This document shows positions 19,218-26,757 of a stretch of DNA of 64,000 nucleotides, piece after piece. A program made the position numbers and the translations under genes. Under the pieces are notes generated by a model. That model ran no database searches. It saw only the letters and a program-made list of their open reading frames with translations, and had not been told where the DNA came from. Numbering within the stretch: the first letter of the stretch is position 1; each line of letters opens with the position of its first letter. The DNA comes from Oscillospiraceae bacterium (GTDB taxonomy: Bacteria; Bacillota; Clostridia; Oscillospirales; Acutalibacteraceae): NCBI GenBank assembly GCA_015066205.1, contig SVOV01000002.1, forward strand, positions 32,001-96,000, given 5' to 3'.

Positions 19218-19352
19218 TTATGCATCAGCATTTTCGTCTTCAGTTTCATCCTTAGCTGCGCCGCCGCTGAAAAGGCTCTTGATCATTTCAAGAATCTGCT
19301 TAAGGAAATCAATGAAAACCTGAATGTAAGCGTAATCGTTATCCCATGTCAT
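19218..19352 (-). CDS. Micropeptide 1 (44 residues), hydrophobic centre and acidic tail
   Basis: A short unrecognised gene read directly from the sequence. ATG 19352 has GAGGTG eight bases upstream, its own promoter (19400-19428) and its own terminator (19157-19191). The peptide starts MTWDNDYAYIQVFIDFLKQI, continues LEMIKSLFSGG, and ends in an acidic tail (KDETEDENADA). There is no signal peptide and no cysteine. Residues 8-28 could form an amphipathic or membrane-associating helix. It shares the I-K-x-[LF]-F core with micropeptides 2 and 3. Function unknown; a self-assembling, membrane-active or signalling peptide are options. Confidence 0.75.
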   Translation of the reverse strand: MTWDNDYAYIQVFIDFLKQILEMIKSLFSGGAAKDETEDENADA

Positions 19353-19399
19353 TATGTTTTCACCTCGCAATCAGTATTACGATAAAAAATCGCACCTTT

Positions 19400-19428
19400 A
19401 TACTAACACAATGAAAATAAAAATTCAA
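19400..19428 (-). promoter_or_regulatory. Promoter of micropeptide 1
   Basis: On the minus strand TTGAAT (19423-19428), 17-base spacer, TAGTAT (19400-19405; TATAAA is an alternative 3 bases on). The start codon follows about 45 bases later. Confidence 0.5.
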
Positions 19429-19544
19429 CACCTAAACCGAAATTTTTTATTTTTCTACGATTTTTCTCAACATTTTCACAAAGATTCATTGTACCGTTAA
19501 CACAACAGTAACATTTTTCTGCACTGAATAAATCTTTATATAAT

Positions 19545-19576
19545 GAAAAAACCGACGGGTTATCCGTCGGCTTTTT
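19545..19576 (-). terminator. Terminator after micropeptide 2
   Basis: On the minus strand an 8-bp stem (CCGACGG / CCGTCGG core) with a short loop is followed by TTTTTT; A and T runs flank both sides. It ends the transcript carrying micropeptides 3 and 2. Confidence 0.85.
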
Positions 19577-19623
19577 AGCATAAGCTATTTTTCATCCCGT
19601 CAATACGGGCAAAAGTCAATTAA

Positions 19624-19746
19624 TTATTCAGCATCTTCTTCGGGAGTAGTAGCTGAGCCGCCGAGACCTGCGAAGAATTCCTTGATCATGTTGATAAACA
19701 TTACAAAGTATTCAGCAAACATTGCGATGTATTCAGTAACTGCCAT
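19624..19746 (-). CDS. Micropeptide 2 (40 residues), hydrophobic centre and acidic tail
   Basis: ATG 19746 follows GAGGTG by six bases. The peptide begins MAVTEYIAMFAEYFVMFINM, continues IKEFFAGLGG and ends SATTPEEDAE. The long hydrophobic stretch (residues 7-27) is rich in Phe, Met and Ile, followed by a GG break and an acidic C-terminus, the same plan as micropeptide 1. No signal peptide, no Cys. It lies 45 bases downstream of micropeptide 3 with no terminator between them, so the two are probably co-transcribed. No family recognised. Confidence 0.75.
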   Translation of the reverse strand: MAVTEYIAMFAEYFVMFINMIKEFFAGLGGSATTPEEDAE

Positions 19747-19791
19747 TGTGTGCACCTCTTTCCTTTTTTAGATTTATAAATAATTAAAAAA

Positions 19792-19965
19792 TTATTCAGC
19801 AGAATTAAAAGCTTCAGAGATTCTGTCAAAGAAACCTTTGATGATATCAATGATAGCAGCAAGCCACTGTGACCAGTAGCTGAGGAATTCTACAGCGTTT
19901 TCTGACTTATTGGGCTTAAGGGTAAGCTCATCAGTTGAAACTTCGTTTGTTGTGATTTCAGGCAT
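19792..19965 (-). CDS. Micropeptide 3 (57 residues), polar N-terminus and hydrophobic helix
   Basis: ATG 19965 has AAAGGAGAG upstream and a good promoter at 20027-20055. The first about 22 residues (MPEITTNEVSTDELTLKPNK) are polar, like a leader; the rest contains AVEFLSYWSQWLAAIIDI then IKGFFDRISEAFNSAE. Two Trp and the I-K-G-F-F core sit in a predicted amphipathic helix. It is first in a two-gene unit with micropeptide 2. Whether the N-terminal part is removed is unknown; there is no GG cleavage motif and no processing gene nearby. Function unknown. Confidence 0.75.
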   Translation of the reverse strand: MPEITTNEVSTDELTLKPNKSENAVEFLSYWSQWLAAIIDIIKGFFDRISEAFNSAE

Positions 19966-20026
19966 TTTATTTCTCTCCTTTCATAACCAAACTGCACTTA
20001 TACAGATTAGAATATCTTGCATACTA

Positions 20027-20055
20027 ATAATAACATCTTATTTCTATCAATGCAA
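20027..20055 (-). promoter_or_regulatory. Promoter of micropeptides 3 and 2
   Basis: On the minus strand TTGCAT (20050-20055), 17-base spacer, TATTAT (20027-20032), about 60 bases before ATG 19965. Confidence 0.55.
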
Positions 20056-20175
20056 GTTTTTTCTGATGAATTATTGAAGATTAACATAAATGTCACAATT
20101 TTATCATATTTCGGGATAATGTTACGTTTATATTATCTGATAGAAATTTATTTTTGATTTACCGAAAGGAATTTT

Positions 20176-20793
20176 ATGGAAATTCTGTGCGAAAACAGCC
20201 TTATTGCAGTCATAATCAAGCCGGCGGGAATTCCCAGCGAAGAAGCTGCGGGAGAAAATGCCGTCAGCTTATTAAAAGAACAGCTGAATTGTGAGATATA
20301 TCCCGTTCACCGCCTTGATACGGTGACCTCGGGAATTATGGTATATGCCAAAACAAAGGAAGCCGCCGCATTTCTTACAAAGGAAATAGCGGAAAACCGT
20401 ATGACAAAAACCTATACCGCCCTTGTCCACGGCGAGGTTTTTCCTGATGAGGACACTCTCACGGATCTCTTGTTCAAGGATTCAAAAAAGAACAAATCCT
20501 TTGTTGTAAAAAGGGAGAGAAAGGGAGTAAAAAAAGCCTCTCTCGAATATAAGGTCACTGAAAGAAAAAACGGTCTTTCTCTTGTTAAAATAAAGCTTCA
20601 CACAGGAAGAACACATCAGATAAGAGTGCAGTTTTCATCAAGACAGCACCCCGTATTAGGTGACGGCAAATACGGCTCAAAGGCAAATCTGCCCTTTATT
20701 GCCCTGTTCTCCTCGGGTCTTTCCTTTACCGACCCGGAAACGAAAAAGCCTCTTTCCTTTGAAAAGGCTCCAGAGTGGGATTTTTTTAAGTAA
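20176..20793 (+). CDS. RluA-family RNA pseudouridine synthase
   Basis: 205 residues. The catalytic Asp lies in the family motif VHRLDTVTSGIMVYAK (H-R-L-D), followed by TGRTHQIRVQF and HPVLGDGKYG. It lacks an S4 domain, so it is a short, stand-alone member; the target may be rRNA or tRNA. It runs into the U32 gene on the other strand with no space between the two stop codons. Confidence 0.92.
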   Translation: MEILCENSLIAVIIKPAGIPSEEAAGENAVSLLKEQLNCEIYPVHRLDTVTSGIMVYAKTKEAAAFLTKEIAENRMTKTYTALVHGEVFPDEDTLTDLLFKDSKKNKSFVVKRERKGVKKASLEYKVTERKNGLSLVKIKLHTGRTHQIRVQFSSRQHPVLGDGKYGSKANLPFIALFSSGLSFTDPETKKPLSFEKAPEWDFFK

Positions 20794-22833
20794 TCAGAGA
20801 AGCTCTCTTTCATAAAGCCCTGCGGTCTTTCTGCCCGCGGGGGCTTTTTTGTTTTTATAAGCGGAAATAATTTTTCTTATCTCCCCTTTTGGCTCTGTCG
20901 TAAAGCTCATAATTACAAATGACACATCGGGAAGAGCCTTATCCCCCACATATAAGGGCACAGAATTATAAAGCACGCTGTACTTTCTGTTTTCGCATAA
21001 AACGGTGAAGCTTTCATTCCTTCTGTCCGTAATTTCGCCCTTGCCCTCACACCTTGCGCATCCCGTTTCACTCTGAAGCGGACAGCAGCGGAAATGCATC
21101 AGCGGTAAGTATCCGTACACCACAAGTCCCGTATCCGCTCGGGTCTTAAGAGTCTTTATGCTCCTGAAGGAGGCTTCGGGGGAAACGGTAAGAGCTTTTA
21201 CACCGAGAGAATAGTATTTTTCCGCAGAATCGGAATTTATTATATTGAGAAGCGCACCGCCGACAGGCTCGAGCCCCGCCTCTTTTGTAAGAGCCAGAGC
21301 ACCGATATTATCGCAGAGAACCTTATTAATCCCCATATCCGGCAGTTTTTTGAGCTCGGAAAGAAGCCTTTTCTCGCTTTCGGGATATATAAGGGCGGGA
21401 AGCCTTGCAATGAGCCTTTCCGGAAAAGCCTTCGCTTTATCAGGGGTTCTGAGAATTTCTGTCAGAGGAAGAATGAACATATCAGCATCCGCATCATCGG
21501 GAATACTGTCAAAGCTCATAAAAGAAAGATATAGCTTCGGCTCACCCCACCTTGAAACAGAAAACAGCGGTCTTTCATAGGGAGAATAAGAATACGGAGC
21601 TTTATTTCCTCTTAAAGCTGTAAGCTTATCCGTGGCTTCTCTTCTGAGAGCATTGATATCGGAGGCACGAAGCATAAGACCGTCCGAAATATCACATTCT
21701 GTTTTTTCGGGGTAAAAGAAGGTCGAACCCAGCTTTTTAAGGGATCTTTCGGCACTTTCAACACTGAGGGGGGCTTTTATTGCCCTTTCGGGAACGGCGC
21801 CCGTAACTGTCACCGTGTTTTTGCCGTCAGAAATTTCAAGCACCGACGGTTCATTATCTCTTACGGTAAATTTCATTGACACACCGACAAGAGGATTTTC
21901 GTTTTTATAGGTATTTTCAACCTCGGCAAGGCTTTCCTTTGCCGAAAGCACATCCTCCTTTGTCCTGTAGCCGAACATTGAAAGATCTCTTTTTCCCGCA
22001 GCATAGCCGTTTGTAAAGCCGCTTCTTGAAAAAATATTCTGAAGAGCAGTTATATCGGGCTTTTCACCCTTTACCGCTCTTTTATAGGCAGTAACCGCGG
22101 CGGCTACATATTCGGGGCGTTTCATTCTGCCCTCAATTTTAAGAGAGGTAACTCCCGCTTCAATGAGCTCATGAATTCCGTCAACAAGACACATATCCTT
22201 CAAGGACAGTGCATATTCTCTGTTTTTATACCTGAAATTAAGTCTGCAGGGCTGGGCACACAGACCGCGGTTGCCGCTTCTCGCACCGAATACGGAGCTC
22301 ATATAACACATTCCCGAGGCACTCATACAATGCGCTCCGTGAACAAAGACCTCAATTTCGGTTTTCACCGAGGAGGTAATTTCCCGTATCTCCTTAATGC
22401 TCAGTTCTCTTGCAAGAACTATTCTTGAAAAGCCGAGGCTTTCAAGAAGCTTTGCACCGCTGACATTATGAACAGCCATCTGCGTTGAAGCGTGAACGGG
22501 GATATCGGGACAGCAGCTTCTTACTCTTTCAAAAACACCCATATCCTGAACTATTACGGCATCCGCACCGCTTTTTGCGATAAGAGCAAGAGTTTCCGAG
22601 AATTCATTCATCTCGGAATCCTTTATAAGAGTATTAAGAGTTATGTATGCCTTTACTCCTCTTTCTCTGCAGTAGCTTACAGCCGATATAAATTCCTCAT
22701 CGCTGAAATTATCGGCATTTCTTCTTGCATTAAAGGAGGAGGCACCGAAATAAACGGCATCCGCACCGCTTCTTACCGCCGCCAAAAGCTGTTCTTTCCC
22801 GCCTACGGGAGCAAGTATTTCTGTCTTTGCCAT
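20794..22833 (-). CDS. U32 family protein with DUF3656, RlhA-like 23S rRNA hydroxylation enzyme
   Basis: 679 residues. The U32 core shows the four conserved Cys: AHCMSASGMCYMSSVFG and SGNRGLCAQPCRLNF. The centre (about 330-420) looks like the DUF3656 domain found in E. coli RlhA, which makes 5-hydroxycytidine in 23S rRNA; members of the family bind an iron-sulphur cluster and are linked to prephenate-dependent tRNA or rRNA hydroxylation rather than proteolysis. A later Cys cluster (RCCPLQSETGCARCEGKG) could form a second metal site. I favour an RNA-modifying role but 'peptidase U32' is how databases label it. Confidence 0.85.
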   Translation of the reverse strand: MAKTEILAPVGGKEQLLAAVRSGADAVYFGASSFNARRNADNFSDEEFISAVSYCRERGVKAYITLNTLIKDSEMNEFSETLALIAKSGADAVIVQDMGVFERVRSCCPDIPVHASTQMAVHNVSGAKLLESLGFSRIVLARELSIKEIREITSSVKTEIEVFVHGAHCMSASGMCYMSSVFGARSGNRGLCAQPCRLNFRYKNREYALSLKDMCLVDGIHELIEAGVTSLKIEGRMKRPEYVAAAVTAYKRAVKGEKPDITALQNIFSRSGFTNGYAAGKRDLSMFGYRTKEDVLSAKESLAEVENTYKNENPLVGVSMKFTVRDNEPSVLEISDGKNTVTVTGAVPERAIKAPLSVESAERSLKKLGSTFFYPEKTECDISDGLMLRASDINALRREATDKLTALRGNKAPYSYSPYERPLFSVSRWGEPKLYLSFMSFDSIPDDADADMFILPLTEILRTPDKAKAFPERLIARLPALIYPESEKRLLSELKKLPDMGINKVLCDNIGALALTKEAGLEPVGGALLNIINSDSAEKYYSLGVKALTVSPEASFRSIKTLKTRADTGLVVYGYLPLMHFRCCPLQSETGCARCEGKGEITDRRNESFTVLCENRKYSVLYNSVPLYVGDKALPDVSFVIMSFTTEPKGEIRKIISAYKNKKAPAGRKTAGLYERELL

Positions 22834-22906
22834 ATTCTTCTCCGCAAATTAAAGTATATTTTTATATTACCATAAAAAAATAAGCATTTCAATTGATTCT
22901 TTGCTA

Positions 22907-22954
22907 TTGACTTTGAGGGAAAATTATGTATAATAAATTGAGAGTAATTCTCAA
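22907..22954 (+). promoter_or_regulatory. Promoter with overlapping Fur/Zur-type operator of the zinc operon
   Basis: TTGACT (22907-22912), 16-base spacer, TATAAT (22929-22934). Immediately after the -10 box lies TTGAGAGTAATTCTCAA (22938-22954), an inverted repeat that fits the 7-1-7 pattern TGANAAT-N-ATTNTCA of Fur-family boxes with one mismatch. It covers the transcription start, and the regulator gene is the first gene of the operon, so autorepression when zinc is ample is the simplest reading. Confidence 0.65.
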
Positions 22955-22970
22955 ATTGAGGTGTAAAACA

Positions 22971-23381
22971 TTGGCAACATATAAAACTCATCAGAAGGAA
23001 ATGCTTCTTGAATTCCTGAGCAAGCACCCCGAGCGACAGTTTTCCGTTGAACAGCTTTCGGCTGAGCTTGAGAGCTTTTCCGAGGATGCACCGGGAAAAA
23101 GCACGGTATACCGCCTTATCGGTCAGCTTGTTGACAAGGGCACGGTAAAAAGATTCGTCAAGGGAAATTCAAGGCAGTTTTTATATCAGATAGCAGGCGG
23201 GGATGAATGCCATCACCATCTGCATCTCAAATGCACCGAATGCGGAAAGCTTCTTCATATGAGGCATAAATTCAGCGAGCAGGTGTTAAACGAGATACTC
23301 GGAGAAAGCGAATTTGCGGTAATGCCCGACAGCACAACGCTTTTCGGCTTCTGCAAGGATTGTCAGTTAAAGGAGAGATAA
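22971..23381 (+). CDS. zur: Fur-family metal regulator, probably Zur
   Basis: 136 residues from TTG 22971, preceded by GAGGTG 7-8 bases upstream; a longer frame from ATG 22926 would begin inside the promoter. An N-terminal winged helix (SVEQLSAELE, STVYRLIGQLVDKG) is followed by the metal domain with ECHHHLHLKCTECGKLLH and a C-terminal CKDC pair, forming the structural Cys4 zinc site. Being first gene in an operon with znuACB, and under a Fur-type box, points to zinc rather than iron as signal. Confidence 0.85.
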   Translation: MATYKTHQKEMLLEFLSKHPERQFSVEQLSAELESFSEDAPGKSTVYRLIGQLVDKGTVKRFVKGNSRQFLYQIAGGDECHHHLHLKCTECGKLLHMRHKFSEQVLNEILGESEFAVMPDSTTLFGFCKDCQLKER

Positions 23382-23385
23382 GAAA

Positions 23386-24345
23386 ATGATAAAGAGATCC
23401 ATGGCACTTTTACTTGTACTTTTATTATCGGCAGGGCTTCTTTCAGCCTGCTCAGATGCTCCCGAAAAGGACGAAAAGATCAACATTGTCTGCACTGTTT
23501 TTCCCTATTATGACTGGGTTAAAAGTATTACGGGTGACAGCGGGAATATCGATATAACGCTTCTTCTTGATTCGGGCACGGATCTTCATTCCTATCAGCC
23601 CTCTGCCGCAGACATTATTACCATTTCCTCTGCCGATATTTTTATTTACACGGGGGGCACAAGCGACAGCTGGGTAAAGGATGCACTTGCGACCTCGAAG
23701 AATGAAGAAACGGTGGTTCTTGATATGATGGGAAATCTTCCCGAGGACAGCCTTTTCTGTGTTGAGGCAATAGGAGAAGAGGAGCATATTCACGAGGGTG
23801 AAGAGCATAACCATCAGCATGACGAGCATATATGGCTTTCTCTTAAAAATGCCTTAAGACTTTCTGAGATCATAAAGAATGTGATTCAGGACAAGGATCC
23901 CGAAAATAAGGATAAATATCAGGAGAATTTCGACATATTCAGAAATAAGCTCGATTCCCTTGACAAGAGCTTTACCGAAGAAATCGGAAAGTGTCCGAAG
24001 GATACGATCATCTTTGCCGACCGCTTCCCCTTTATATATCTTACAAATGATTACGGGATAAAGTATGCTGCCGCCTTTTCGGGCTGCTCGGCAGAAAGCG
24101 AAGCGAGCTTTGAAACGGTAACAAGACTTGCGGAAAAAACCGATGAGCTGGGTCTTTCTTGTATCGTTATAACGGAAACTGCTGACGGCTCTGTTGCCGA
24201 AACAGTAAGGAATGCTACAAAGAACAAGGATCAGGATATCCTTACTCTCAACTCAATGCAGTCCGTAACAAAGGACAAACTCGGCACTTCTTATATTGAA
24301 ATCATGGAAGAGAATCTTAAGGTAATAAAAACTGCACTTTCTTAA
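23386..24345 (+). CDS. znuA: Zinc ABC transporter substrate-binding lipoprotein
   Basis: 319 residues with a lipoprotein signal (LLSAGLLSAC, Cys at about 22). A cluster A-1 fold is indicated by TVFPYYDWV and GTDLHSYQPS (first His ligand). The His/Glu-rich loop (EEHIHEGEEHNHQHDEHIW, near residues 132-149) is the mark of zinc-binding ZnuA/AdcA proteins. It captures zinc at the cell surface for ZnuBC. Four bases separate it from zur. Confidence 0.93.
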   Translation: MIKRSMALLLVLLLSAGLLSACSDAPEKDEKINIVCTVFPYYDWVKSITGDSGNIDITLLLDSGTDLHSYQPSAADIITISSADIFIYTGGTSDSWVKDALATSKNEETVVLDMMGNLPEDSLFCVEAIGEEEHIHEGEEHNHQHDEHIWLSLKNALRLSEIIKNVIQDKDPENKDKYQENFDIFRNKLDSLDKSFTEEIGKCPKDTIIFADRFPFIYLTNDYGIKYAAAFSGCSAESEASFETVTRLAEKTDELGLSCIVITETADGSVAETVRNATKNKDQDILTLNSMQSVTKDKLGTSYIEIMEENLKVIKTALS

Positions 24346-24359
24346 GAAAGGAATAAATT

Positions 24360-25085
24360 ATGGCTCAACTTATATGTGATGATGTTACTCTGGGCTATGA
24401 GGGAAAGACCGTGACCGAGCATCTCAGCTTCTCGGTAAATGCGGGGGATTACCTTTGCATAGTAGGAGAAAACGGTGCGGGAAAAAGCACTCTGATAAAA
24501 GCACTGCTCGGACTTAAAAGCCCTATGTCGGGAAGCATTTCCACGGGAGACGGTCTTAAGGCAAGGGAAATAGGCTATCTGCCTCAGCAGACAGAGGTAC
24601 AAAAGGATTTCCCCGCCTGTGTCAGGGAAATCGTTATGTCGGGGCTTCTCAACAAATGCGGTCTTCGTCCCTTTTATTCTAAAGAGCAGAAGGCCCTTGC
24701 AGAAAAGCAGATGGAGAGAATGAATATCACCTCTCTTTCAAAAAGATGCTACAGGGAGCTTTCGGGCGGTCAGCAGCAGAGGGTCCTTCTCGCCCGCGCC
24801 CTATGTGCCGCAGAAAAAATGCTTCTTCTTGATGAGCCTGTTGCAGGGCTTGACCCCAAGGTAACCAAGGAAATGTACGAGCTTATAAATAAGCTCAACC
24901 GTGAGGACGGTATCACGGTTATTATGGTGTCCCACGATATCTCGGCGGCTGTGAAATATGCCTCTCATATTCTTCATATCAGCCACACTCCCCTCTTCTT
25001 CGGAACAAAGGAAGATTACATAAAAACGGATATCGGACGGACATTTACCGAAAATACGGGAGGTGGCGTCGATGGAAATGCTTGA
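24360..25085 (+). CDS. znuC: Zinc ABC transporter ATP-binding protein
   Basis: 241 residues. Walker A GENGAGKST, signature ELSGGQQQRVLLARAL, Walker B MLLLDEPVAGLD and the switch His in MVSHD. Powers zinc import through ZnuB. AAAGGAAT precedes the ATG, and its 3' end overlaps znuB by 14 bases. Confidence 0.94.
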   Translation: MAQLICDDVTLGYEGKTVTEHLSFSVNAGDYLCIVGENGAGKSTLIKALLGLKSPMSGSISTGDGLKAREIGYLPQQTEVQKDFPACVREIVMSGLLNKCGLRPFYSKEQKALAEKQMERMNITSLSKRCYRELSGGQQQRVLLARALCAAEKMLLLDEPVAGLDPKVTKEMYELINKLNREDGITVIMVSHDISAAVKYASHILHISHTPLFFGTKEDYIKTDIGRTFTENTGGGVDGNA

Positions 25086-25911
25086 AAAGCTCTCTTCCTA
25101 TATGCAGTATGAATTTGTTCAGAATGCTCTCATTGTAGGCGTGCTTATAGCACTCTGCTCATCTCTTCTCGGTGTCACTCTTGTGCTTAAAAGGTTTTCC
25201 TTTATCGGCGACGGACTTTCCCATGTGGCATTCGGCGCTATGGCTGTTGCGGGAATCGTCGGTCTTACCAACGAAATGATACTGGTTTTACCCATAACCG
25301 TCATTGCCGCAGTAGTGCTTCTTGCCACGGGACAGAATGCAAAAATAAAGGGCGATGCTTCTCTTGCAATGCTCTCGGTAGCATCTCTCGGAATAGGCTA
25401 TCTTCTTCTGAATGTTTTTTCCTCCTCGGGAAATGTCAGCGGAGATGTCTGCACGACCCTTTTCGGTTCGACCTCAATTCTTACCCTGTCAAAATTCGAT
25501 GTATGGCTTTGCATTGCAATGTCAATAATCGTAATTCTTGTTTTTATTTTCTTCTATAACAGGATCTTTGCCGTTACCTTTGACGAGACCTTTACGACGG
25601 CAACGGGCACAAAGGCTTCTCTGTATAATCTTCTTATTGCGGTCATAACAGCGGTCATAATCGTTCTTGCAATGAATCTTGTAGGCTCTCTTCTTATTTC
25701 CGCTCTCGTTATCTTCCCCGCACTTTCGGCTATGAGAGTTTTCAAGAGCTTCAAGAGCGTTGTTATCTGCTCGGCTGCAGTATCGGTGATATGCTCACTT
25801 ACGGGAATCTTAGTATCAATTTTATGGTCAACTCCCGTCGGCTCCACAATAGTGGCTATTGATATTGTTGTATTTATTGTTTTTGCCCTTATCGGCAGGA
25901 AAGGAAAATAA
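25072..25911 (+). CDS. znuB: Zinc ABC transporter permease
   Basis: 279 residues from ATG 25072, with GGGAGG eight bases before; a GTG at 25063 is inside that site. Eight to nine hydrophobic segments and the ABC-3 pattern (GVTLVLKRFSFIGDGLSHVA, FPALSAMRVFKS) identify the manganese/zinc/iron permease family. The gene overlaps znuC and is followed after 2 bases by a lipoprotein gene. Confidence 0.93.
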   Translation: MEMLEKLSSYMQYEFVQNALIVGVLIALCSSLLGVTLVLKRFSFIGDGLSHVAFGAMAVAGIVGLTNEMILVLPITVIAAVVLLATGQNAKIKGDASLAMLSVASLGIGYLLLNVFSSSGNVSGDVCTTLFGSTSILTLSKFDVWLCIAMSIIVILVFIFFYNRIFAVTFDETFTTATGTKASLYNLLIAVITAVIIVLAMNLVGSLLISALVIFPALSAMRVFKSFKSVVICSAAVSVICSLTGILVSILWSTPVGSTIVAIDIVVFIVFALIGRKGK

Positions 25912-25913
25912 TT

Positions 25914-26708
25914 ATGAAAAAGCTTATATCTCTTCTTCTTACAGTTTCGGTCATTTTATGCCTTGCCGCCTGTTCGGGCGGTGCAAATAACGATGACACC
26001 ACCGAAGGAAGCAATGATACGGGTGTCACAAATCCCACCGCAGATGCTCTTCTTTCGGACGGAGAGCTCAAAACAGGGATGAAAGAAAAATTCGACCAGA
26101 TGGAATACGCCGCCTATGTTGATCTTTTCTACAATGATAACGGTGCTTCCTATGAGGGCAAGACCTTTAAGAAGGACGGAACCTTTGCCGTGCTTTATGA
26201 TGCCTACAGTGATGTCACACGCTACTATGTATGGGGCTATGCAGATAACACCAAGTGCTGTGACTATCAGTGGGAATTCGTAATGCCCGAGGGAACGGAG
26301 CTTCCCGAGCCCGGCTCTTACATAAAGCTTCAGGGCACAATGGAAAAGAATGATGCCGCTCTTGACGGATATTGGCTCAAGGATGTAAGCCTTGAAACTA
26401 CCGACAGCTTCAAAAATGCGGGCTTTGATATGGATATGACAACAATGAGCCCCACTCTTGTCCGTGTTGAAATAATCAATATGCTTCAGCATAAGGATAA
26501 ATTTGCCGATAAGACAGTCCGTGTTTTCGGAAGAGCTCTTACGGACAATACCATTCAGCATCCCTATTATAACGAAAGCTGGAATATGCACTTTACAAAG
26601 ACCGATACCGTTCCCGCTATAGGCGACTACATTCTTCTTGAAGGAACCTACAATATGAACGGTGCAGGCACTGTTATAAACACAGATAAGCTTACCGTGA
26701 TCGGCTGA
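25914..26708 (+). CDS. Lipoprotein of the zinc operon, unknown function
   Basis: 264 residues. Lipobox CLAACSGG (Cys about 21), a Thr/Asn/Asp-rich linker, then two beta-rich repeats that each end with a similar strand (SYIKLQGTMEKNDAALDGYW and DYILLEGTYNMNGAG). The segment NTKCCDYQWEFVMPEG, with a Cys-Cys pair at 115-116, resembles the CC-containing OB-like segment I remember from DUF1980/YcgQ-type proteins that are under Zur control in other Firmicutes; this is a weak, eye-based match. Position as the fifth gene, 2 bases after znuB, makes a role in zinc acquisition or storage outside the membrane likely. Confidence 0.75.
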   Translation: MKKLISLLLTVSVILCLAACSGGANNDDTTEGSNDTGVTNPTADALLSDGELKTGMKEKFDQMEYAAYVDLFYNDNGASYEGKTFKKDGTFAVLYDAYSDVTRYYVWGYADNTKCCDYQWEFVMPEGTELPEPGSYIKLQGTMEKNDAALDGYWLKDVSLETTDSFKNAGFDMDMTTMSPTLVRVEIINMLQHKDKFADKTVRVFGRALTDNTIQHPYYNESWNMHFTKTDTVPAIGDYILLEGTYNMNGAGTVINTDKLTVIG

Positions 26709-26721
26709 TTCATAAGCTGTC

Positions 26722-26757
26722 CCCCCTCGGCATATATTTGTCCCGAGGGGGATTTTT
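26722..26757 (+). terminator. Hairpin ending the zinc operon and masking the next ribosome binding site
   Basis: A 9-bp GC-rich stem (CCCCCTCGG / CCGAGGGGG) with a 12-base loop is followed by ATTTTT and directly by the ATG of the symporter at 26758. It looks like the zur-znu operon terminator, yet its 3' arm (GAGGGGG) is the only Shine-Dalgarno-like sequence for the next gene. Confidence 0.75.
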
